Part shown: piece by piece, positions 13,926 through 18,626 of the stretch
Numbering within the stretch: position 1 is the stretch's first letter
Layout: each line of letters starts with the position of its first letter
From: Bacteroidota bacterium
GTDB lineage: Bacteria; Bacteroidota; Bacteroidia; Bacteroidales; VadinHA17
Length of the DNA stretch: 18,626 nt
Reading direction: 5' to 3'
Assembly (NCBI GenBank): GCA_023430725.1
Contig: JAEYZD010000208.1
Location: forward strand, 1-18,626
Position numbers and translations under genes: made by a program
Notes under the pieces: model-generated
Databases searched by the model: none
Told to the model about the DNA's origin: nothing
The model's input: only the letters and a program-made list of their open reading frames with translations

Positions 13926-15506
13926 ATGGAAACGGCAGGTTTTTATCTTCTCAGGTCAGCAGTATGGATAACCGGTTTTGCGCTGGTTTATCTTCTCTTT
14001 CTCAGGAATGAGAGGTTTTTTCTTCTGAACAGGATCTACCTGATTACGGGGATCATAGCTTCGATAGTCCTTCCGCTTGTAACGGTGCGGTATGTGGTTG
14101 AGGCATCAGCTGTTGAGGCTGGCGCCACGGCCGGTCCCGTAACGGCAGCGCTGCATGGGGGCAGCTCCTGGCAGAACATTCTGGCAGTGGCGCTTTTCTC
14201 CGCATGGCTTGCCGGTGCGGTAACAGTGCTGTTACGGTATGTCACCCAGGTAATGCCTGTGCTGCGTGCAGCGGCCGGGGCTGACCGTTCATCCGGTTAT
14301 CCCGTCAAGGTTATCCGCTCTGATGAATATCCCGGTTCATTTTCATTATTCTCCTTTGTGGTTGTCAATCCTTCAGTATCAGAGACCGAGGCGAGGGAGA
14401 TTATGAATCATGAACTGGTGCATATCAGGCAGATGCATTGGTTTGACCTGGTGCTTTCATCCTTTCTCTGTGCAGTTCAGTGGTTTAATCCTGCCGCATG
14501 GATCTACTCCAGGTTGATACGGCAGAACCATGAGTACCTGGCCGATGAGGAGGCGCTGCAGCGTTCCTCCGATCCGGCTGTCTACAAGGCTGTATTACTG
14601 AACCAGATCGCCGGCTCGCCGGTAATTGACCTGGGCAACTTTTTCAGTTATTCACTAAACAAAAAACGATTTCTGATGATGAAAAATAAAATAAGTTCGC
14701 CTTACAGGAAGCTCAGGCTTCTCCTGATCCTGCCTGTCGCTGCGCTGGTTCTTTTCGCCTTTGCGAAACCGGAATACAGGGTAATGGAAGGATCGGATGG
14801 ACCGCTCCCGGTTGTTGCCGCTGCGGACAACGCTGCAAAAAATGTCAGCGGGACCGTAAAGGATGAGGCCGGAAAACCACTTGAAAATGCCGTGATAGTA
14901 GTCAAAGGCACTACAGTTGGCACTGTCAGTGACGCCTCGGGACGCTTTGCCCTGAAGGATGTGCCTGATGACGCAGTTCTCGTTGTTTCCTATGTCGGAT
15001 TCGAGACGAAGGCTGTCTCAGTGAAAGCTGCAGGCAACAGCATTTCAGTGACACTAAGGAAGAGCACTACCGTAATTGATACTGTCAATGTAGGACCGGT
15101 GCCTCCTCCTCCTCCTCCTCCTCCTCCTCCTCCAGCATCTGCCGCAGCTAAATCAAAAGCAGCTCCGGAAGCCGGCCAGGGTGAAAGGGATGTATTCGTT
15201 GTGGTTGAGGAGATGCCGAAGTTTCCCGGAGGAGGTATGGATGCCATGGTTCAGTGGATCGCCCAGCAGATGAAGTATCCTGAACAGGCCAAGAAGGATG
15301 GGATACAGGGTATCGTATATGTCGGTTACATCGTAAACAAGACGGGCAAGGTTGAGAGCGTTGAGGTCGAAAGGTCAGCACACCCGTTGCTTGATGCCGA
15401 AGCCGTCAGGGTTGTGGCTGCAATGCCTGACTGGACCCCGGGGAGACAGCGAGGCAAAGCCGTTGATGTAAAGCTGGTCGTACCAATTAAGTTCAGCCTC
15501 AAGTAG
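13926..15506 (+). CDS. M56 (BlaR1-type) peptidase fused to CarboxypepD_reg-like and TonB C-terminal domains
   Basis: A 526-residue membrane protein (529 if GTG 13917 is used). N-terminal helices lie near 5-27, 35-57 and 84-105. The M56 peptidase core follows, with the zinc motif HELVH (162-166), a downstream acidic cluster HEYLADEEA (202-210) and a last helix at about 264-280. Beyond this the periplasmic part differs from classical BlaR1: there is no penicillin-sensing domain. Instead come a CarboxypepD_reg-like beta-sandwich (about 306-378, VSGTVKDEAGKPLENA to VTLRKS), an 11-proline run (393-403) and a TonB C-terminal domain (about 430-526, with YPEQAKKDGIQG, LDAEAVRVVAAMP and PI-KF). It probably senses an envelope signal and relieves repression by the BlaI partner by proteolysis. 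Whether the TonB part touches TonB-dependent receptors is inference. Confidence 0.88.
   Translation: METAGFYLLRSAVWITGFALVYLLFLRNERFFLLNRIYLITGIIASIVLPLVTVRYVVEASAVEAGATAGPVTAALHGGSSWQNILAVALFSAWLAGAVTVLLRYVTQVMPVLRAAAGADRSSGYPVKVIRSDEYPGSFSLFSFVVVNPSVSETEAREIMNHELVHIRQMHWFDLVLSSFLCAVQWFNPAAWIYSRLIRQNHEYLADEEALQRSSDPAVYKAVLLNQIAGSPVIDLGNFFSYSLNKKRFLMMKNKISSPYRKLRLLLILPVAALVLFAFAKPEYRVMEGSDGPLPVVAAADNAAKNVSGTVKDEAGKPLENAVIVVKGTTVGTVSDASGRFALKDVPDDAVLVVSYVGFETKAVSVKAAGNSISVTLRKSTTVIDTVNVGPVPPPPPPPPPPPASAAAKSKAAPEAGQGERDVFVVVEEMPKFPGGGMDAMVQWIAQQMKYPEQAKKDGIQGIVYVGYIVNKTGKVESVEVERSAHPLLDAEAVRVVAAMPDWTPGRQRGKAVDVKLVVPIKFSLK
15102..15131 (+). repeat. (CCT)10 microsatellite encoding polyproline
   Basis: Ten uninterrupted CCT codons followed by one CCA encode eleven prolines between the CarboxypepD_reg-like and TonB domains. 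A rigid polyproline spacer suits a TonB-like arm. Pure codon identity suggests recent slippage; length changes would stay in frame. Confidence 0.85.
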
Positions 15507-15560
15507 GGAATCGGGGGAGAATCTTAAAGCAGATTGACTTATTTGCAGTTTTTAAGATGA

Positions 15561-15587
15561 GGGCCGGCCAGTGCGCCGGCCCTTTTT
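15561..15587 (+). terminator. Intrinsic terminator of the blaI-M56 operon
   Basis: A perfect 8-base GC-rich stem (GGGCCGGC at 15561-15568, GCCGGCCC at 15575-15582) with a 6-base loop is followed at once by five T residues. It lies 54 bases after the stop codon of the M56 gene and is a textbook rho-independent terminator. Confidence 0.88.
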
Positions 15588-15623
15588 GCAGCCTCTGATG
15601 ATGGCACCATTGGACTGAGCAGC

Positions 15624-15648
15624 GACTTCAGGTTCATTTACTGAAGTC
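15624..15648. other. Inverted repeat downstream of the MscS gene
   Basis: GACTTCAG at 15624-15631 and CTGAAGTC at 15641-15648 form a perfect 8-base stem with a 9-base loop. It lies about 55 bases beyond the 3' end of the minus-strand channel gene and may end or stabilise that mRNA, but neither strand shows a T-run. Confidence 0.35.
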
Positions 15649-15702
15649 AAAGAAGATAGAATCATCTGCCAGAGCAAAGAATGCCGGATGAGGAACAATG
15701 TA

Positions 15703-16563
15703 TTACTTCTGCTCTGAGGCACGGTGAATCACAGTCTGCGGGAACGGTATCTCGATCCCTTCCCTGTCAAAGGCAGCCTTGAGCCTCTTGCGGAATTCGC
15801 CAGCAATCTCCCACTGCTTCAGTGGCTTGGTGTCGCCAAGAATTTTTACCATAATTGCCGAATCTGCAAATTCATTCACCCTCAGGAACTGAGGCGGCGA
15901 AATGATTGAATCACTGAAGGCCGGATCAGCAGCCAGCTCTCTGCCGGTTTCGTTGATAACCCTGATCAGATTGTCGATATCCGTACTGTAACCAACGCCC
16001 ACGTCAATGTTGACCCTCGCAAAGTCCTTCGACAGATTTGATACTTTGGTGATTGAACCATGGGGTATGTGATGCACCGTACCGTCAAGGTTACGCAGGG
16101 TTGTTTTCCGGAGACTTATATCCTCAACGGCTCCGCTTAAGCCTTCAATATCAACAACATCCCCAATACGGTACTGGTTCTCAAGCATAAGGAAGAGTCC
16201 GGTAATTATGTCCCGGATCAGATACTGCCCGCCAAACCCGACTGCAAGTCCCACAATTCCGGCTCCTGCAATCAGAGGTCCTATCTCAATTCCTGCTTCC
16301 TGAAGGATCATCATGAATGCAACAACCGTAATCAGGATATTCAGCGCGCCGCTGAAGATTCTTATCAATGTGTCTTCTCTTTTCTTCTCAGCCTCGGGAG
16401 GAGTGTTTAAATCAGGCCTTACCGACGCCCTGATTGCCCTGGCCACAATTCTTTGCAGTACCCTGTCCAGTAAAAAAGCAATGATAATTATGAGTGCGAT
16501 TCTTATCCCGTGTGACATTAGCCACGGCACGACCTGTTCGGTCCATTTTCCAAGTGTTTCCAT
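15703..16563 (-). CDS. MscS-family small-conductance mechanosensitive channel
   Basis: A 286-residue channel protein that would open under membrane tension to release solutes on osmotic downshift. Helices lie near 17-33, 72-90 and the pore-lining TM3 at about 95-125. TM3 carries the family's Gly/Ala pattern GPLIAGAGIVGLAVGFGGQYLIRDI, followed by GLFLMLENQYRIGD and the beta domain with VEDISLRKTTLRNLDG and the HIPHGSI segment. The C-terminal alpha/beta vestibule ends at residue 286. I chose the ATG at 16563; an in-frame TTG at 16659 would add 32 residues that lack family character. The gene is divergent from the PLP enzyme gene and convergent with the M56 gene. Confidence 0.92.
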   Translation of the reverse strand: METLGKWTEQVVPWLMSHGIRIALIIIIAFLLDRVLQRIVARAIRASVRPDLNTPPEAEKKREDTLIRIFSGALNILITVVAFMMILQEAGIEIGPLIAGAGIVGLAVGFGGQYLIRDIITGLFLMLENQYRIGDVVDIEGLSGAVEDISLRKTTLRNLDGTVHHIPHGSITKVSNLSKDFARVNIDVGVGYSTDIDNLIRVINETGRELAADPAFSDSIISPPQFLRVNEFADSAIMVKILGDTKPLKQWEIAGEFRKRLKAAFDREGIEIPFPQTVIHRASEQK

Positions 16564-16746
16564 CTGGTATGTTGTGATTAGGTTTCCATTCAACCGGTTG
16601 GGAATATGATTTAACGCAATATAATAAATTGAGAACGGACCTCCTTCCGGGTGGCACAAAAAAGATCAGTTATGCTTTACGGCATAAGAGATCATTTGCC
16701 GGTTCTTTTTTTGAGTGGTAGGATGTATGATAACTGTATAAAAGAG

Positions 16747-16754
16747 TAATTTTG
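16747..16754 (+). promoter_or_regulatory. Candidate -7 element before the PLP enzyme gene
   Basis: TAATTTTG at 16747-16754 fully matches the Bacteroidota -7 consensus and would start transcription near 16761, about 26 bases before the ATG at 16787. No TTG lies 19-20 bases upstream, so the match is partial. A short dyad (TTATGC at 16670-16675, GCATAA at 16682-16687) is the only other structure seen in the divergent gap 16564-16786. Confidence 0.4.
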
Positions 16755-16786
16755 ATACACTCAATTAATTCAGCACAGAAAGTAAA

Positions 16787-17893
16787 ATGATTCTACTGAG
16801 CGGCGAAGTCGGCAACTACATAATAAGCAACGGCAGGAAGTACTCCTGCTTTGCAGGAAACAATTACCTGGGGCTGGCTTCTCATCCCCTGGTCAAGGAA
16901 GCCGTTATTCGTGCTGTCCAAAAGTACGGAGTGAATTTTGCCGCATCGCGTCATACTACTGGGACCTCAGACCTTCACCTGGAGCTGGAGGGAGCACTTG
17001 CTTCGTTCAAGGGCAAGGAGGATGCGGTTGTCTTCGCCTCGGGCTACCAGGGCAACAGTATCCTGCTTGAGATACTTAAAGGGAGATATTCCACAATCTT
17101 CATCGACCAGTCGGCGCATGCAAGCATAATTGCAGCCATCCCGGCAGAGGTGGTCAAGGTGATGTTTTATGATCACTGTGACGCTGCACATCTTGACTAT
17201 CTTCTTGATTATAACAGGGGTTCAAGTCCCCTCGTTATCACTGACGGTATCTTTGCCCTGACGGGCGAAATAGCTCCGTTGAACCAGATTTACGAGGTGG
17301 CCGTGAAGCATAACGCGATTCTTGTTGTTGATGACGCGCATGCAACCGGCGTGTTAGGAGCGACGGGCAAAGGCACGCCTGAGCACTTTAACCTGCCTGC
17401 GGACGGCAATGTCCACCAGACCGAGACAATGAGCAAGGCCCTGGGAGGTTACGGTGGATTCATATCCGGAAGCCGGTCGGTGACAGAGATGATACGTGAG
17501 GGATCTGCAACCTACCAGGCTTCAACGGCTTTGCCGCCTCCGATAGCGGCAGCCGGAATCGCCTCACTTGCCATCATAAGGGAGAACCCGGATCTGCGCG
17601 TCAGGCTGCTCGACAACGCCTGGCGGATCAGGGAGGCGGTAACTGAGATGGATTTTCAGACTACCCATTTCAGGACCCCGATCGTACCCATTATCATGGA
17701 TGCTCCGGAGAAAGCACAGGGTCTCTCCCGGTTCCTTGAGGAAAACGGCGTGATAGCCCCGTTCATGAACTATCCTGTCAGAAAGGCGATGCACCAGATC
17801 AGGATAGCTGTATCTGCCTCTCATACAGATGATCAGATCAGTCAGTTACTCGGATTATTAAAACAATGGAAGGATAAACATGAAAGCAATTAA
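16787..17893 (+). CDS. Alpha-oxoamine synthase family PLP enzyme (KBL/BioF-like)
   Basis: A 368-residue fold-type I PLP enzyme of the family that condenses an amino acid with an acyl-CoA (glycine C-acetyltransferase, 8-amino-7-oxononanoate synthase, serine palmitoyltransferase). Landmarks are NNYLGLASHP (25-34), SRHTTGTSDLHLELE, the cofactor-stacking histidine in QSAHASI (H111), DGIFALTGEIAPL (153-165), VDDAHATGVLG with D183 and H185, and the PLP lysine K217 in TMSKALGGYGG. It lacks roughly the first 30-35 residues of typical family members. An in-frame TAA shortly upstream of the ATG shows that this is real rather than a misplaced start. It overlaps the dipeptide epimerase by 14 bases. Pairing with an epimerase of peptidoglycan dipeptides suggests amino-acid or muropeptide metabolism; the exact reaction is not readable. 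Confidence 0.82.
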   Translation: MILLSGEVGNYIISNGRKYSCFAGNNYLGLASHPLVKEAVIRAVQKYGVNFAASRHTTGTSDLHLELEGALASFKGKEDAVVFASGYQGNSILLEILKGRYSTIFIDQSAHASIIAAIPAEVVKVMFYDHCDAAHLDYLLDYNRGSSPLVITDGIFALTGEIAPLNQIYEVAVKHNAILVVDDAHATGVLGATGKGTPEHFNLPADGNVHQTETMSKALGGYGGFISGSRSVTEMIREGSATYQASTALPPPIAAAGIASLAIIRENPDLRVRLLDNAWRIREAVTEMDFQTTHFRTPIVPIIMDAPEKAQGLSRFLEENGVIAPFMNYPVRKAMHQIRIAVSASHTDDQISQLLGLLKQWKDKHESN

Positions 17894-18626
17894 GATCAAA
17901 AAGGTAATCATTGAGCCGCTTAACCTTGACCTCGAGGAGCCGTTCAGGATTGCAATCGGAACGAAGTACAACATCGAAAACGTGCTCATTACTGTTGTGC
18001 TTGAGAATGGCATCGAGGGTTACGGCGAGGCTGCCCCGCTTGAACCGATAAACGGTGAGAATCAGGCCACTGCCCTGGCAACTCTTAAGAGCTGTGTTGA
18101 ATTCATAAAGGGTCAGAATGTATCTGATTACCGGGCTATCTCCGCCACCCTTCGCGGTGTCTTCCATGCTCAGGTGACAGCCCGTTGCGCCATTGAAATG
18201 GCCCTTCTTGATGCCTATGCCAAGGTTTTGGGTATCCCCCTCTATGAGTTCTTCGGGGGTGTCGGAAACAAGGCGGAGACTGATTATACGATTGATATCG
18301 TGCCGCCTGATATCGCGAAAAAGAATGCTGCCAAACTCGCGAAGACGGGGTATACGGTGCTGAAGACCAAAGTGGGCAAGAAACTGACGGATGACATCGA
18401 CCGGCTGCTTGCAATCAGGGATGGCGCTCCGAACTGCGGCATAACCATCGATGCAAACCAGGGGTATTCGCCCTGCGAGGCCGTTCATTTCATCGAGGAG
18501 ATGGGGAAGAACGGAATAAGGCCGATACTGTTCGAGCAGCCCGTCTCAAGGTTTGACCTGCAGGGGATGAGATTCGTGAAGGATCACACATCGATTCCTA
18601 TTGCTGCGGATGAGTCAGTCTTCACA
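17880..18626 (+). CDS. Dipeptide epimerase (L-Ala-D/L-Glu type), 3' truncated by the window edge
   Basis: The first 249 codons of an enolase-superfamily enzyme of the muconate-lactonizing subgroup. The capping domain holds VVLENGIEGYGEAAPL (40-54). The barrel carries the catalytic lysine pair LKTK (K162, K164), metal ligand D191 in IDANQGYS, metal ligand E219 in FEQPV, and metal ligand D244 in AADES. TDYTIDI before the barrel matches the L-Ala-D/L-Glu epimerase group, which interconverts glutamate in muropeptide-derived dipeptides during murein recycling. The ATG at 17880 sits inside the end of the preceding gene, so the two are translationally coupled. The remaining roughly 100 residues, including the second catalytic lysine, lie outside the window. 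Dipeptide specificity varies within this group. Confidence 0.85.
   Translation, partial: MKAIKIKKVIIEPLNLDLEEPFRIAIGTKYNIENVLITVVLENGIEGYGEAAPLEPINGENQATALATLKSCVEFIKGQNVSDYRAISATLRGVFHAQVTARCAIEMALLDAYAKVLGIPLYEFFGGVGNKAETDYTIDIVPPDIAKKNAAKLAKTGYTVLKTKVGKKLTDDIDRLLAIRDGAPNCGITIDANQGYSPCEAVHFIEEMGKNGIRPILFEQPVSRFDLQGMRFVKDHTSIPIAADESVFT

Noticed and set aside
15102..15131. CCT repeat as a phase-variable on/off switch
   Set aside because: The unit is three bases long, so slippage changes protein length without shifting the frame.
13540..15506. BlaI/BlaR1 pair as a beta-lactam resistance locus
   Set aside because: No beta-lactamase or penicillin-binding protein gene is adjacent and the M56 protein has no penicillin-sensing domain, so resistance is not supported.
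16564..16659. Longer MscS protein starting at the TTG at 16659
   Set aside because: The extra 32 residues lack channel-family features and the ATG at 16563 gives a normal N-terminus.

Overview
The window looks like a chromosomal segment from an environmental member of the Bacteroidota. Three things point there: promoter elements of the Bacteroidota type (TTG, 20 bases, TAnnTTTG) at 49-79 and 13485-13515; a BlaI / M56-peptidase / TonB-domain pair of the kind common in that phylum; and a CrtD and CruF pair of Bacteroidota type. No tRNA, rRNA, CRISPR array, insertion sequence or phage gene was recognised. I cannot name the genus.

Layout. (1) 198-1514: two tandem paralogous outer-membrane beta-barrel proteins behind a good promoter. 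(2) 1658-10395: a long, very tightly packed plus-strand run, most of it a carotenoid cluster. In order it holds a secreted 5'-nucleotidase-like metallophosphatase, a PlsC-type acyltransferase, a membrane family-2 glycosyltransferase, a secreted TPR-like protein of unknown function, phytoene desaturase CrtI, phytoene synthase CrtB, a CrtD-type 3,4-desaturase and a CruF-type 1,2-hydratase. Four junctions are 4-base stop/start overlaps. No cyclase, ketolase or ring hydroxylase lies here, so the simplest reading is an acyclic, 1-hydroxylated, 3,4-desaturated carotenoid that is glycosylated and acylated, comparable to carotenoid glycoside esters known from green sulfur bacteria and Salinibacter. 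(3) 10380-12977: a GntR/FadR-type regulator, convergent with and overlapping cruF, divergent from a secreted GH33 sialidase; overlapping palindromes lie between regulator and sialidase. (4) 12967-13227: a small ORF that may be the remnant of a larger gene. (5) 13228-15587: a BlaI-type repressor and a fusion protein (M56 peptidase, CarboxypepD_reg-like domain, polyproline, TonB C-terminal domain), preceded by two matching operator palindromes 41 bp apart and closed by a strong intrinsic terminator. (6) 15703-16563: an MscS-type mechanosensitive channel on the minus strand. (7) 16787-18626: a short alpha-oxoamine-synthase-family PLP enzyme overlapping an L-Ala-D/L-Glu-type dipeptide epimerase that runs off the right edge.

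How the genes work together. CrtB makes phytoene, CrtI desaturates it, CruF and CrtD modify the end of the chain, and the glycosyltransferase and acyltransferase would decorate the hydroxyl. The sialidase and GntR regulator look like a small sialic-acid-responsive unit. The BlaI/M56 pair looks like a self-regulated envelope sensor rather than a beta-lactamase system. The most noteworthy points are the carotenoid acyl-glycoside operon with its unexplained secreted TPR protein, the operator architecture in front of blaI, and the domain fusion of the M56 protein.
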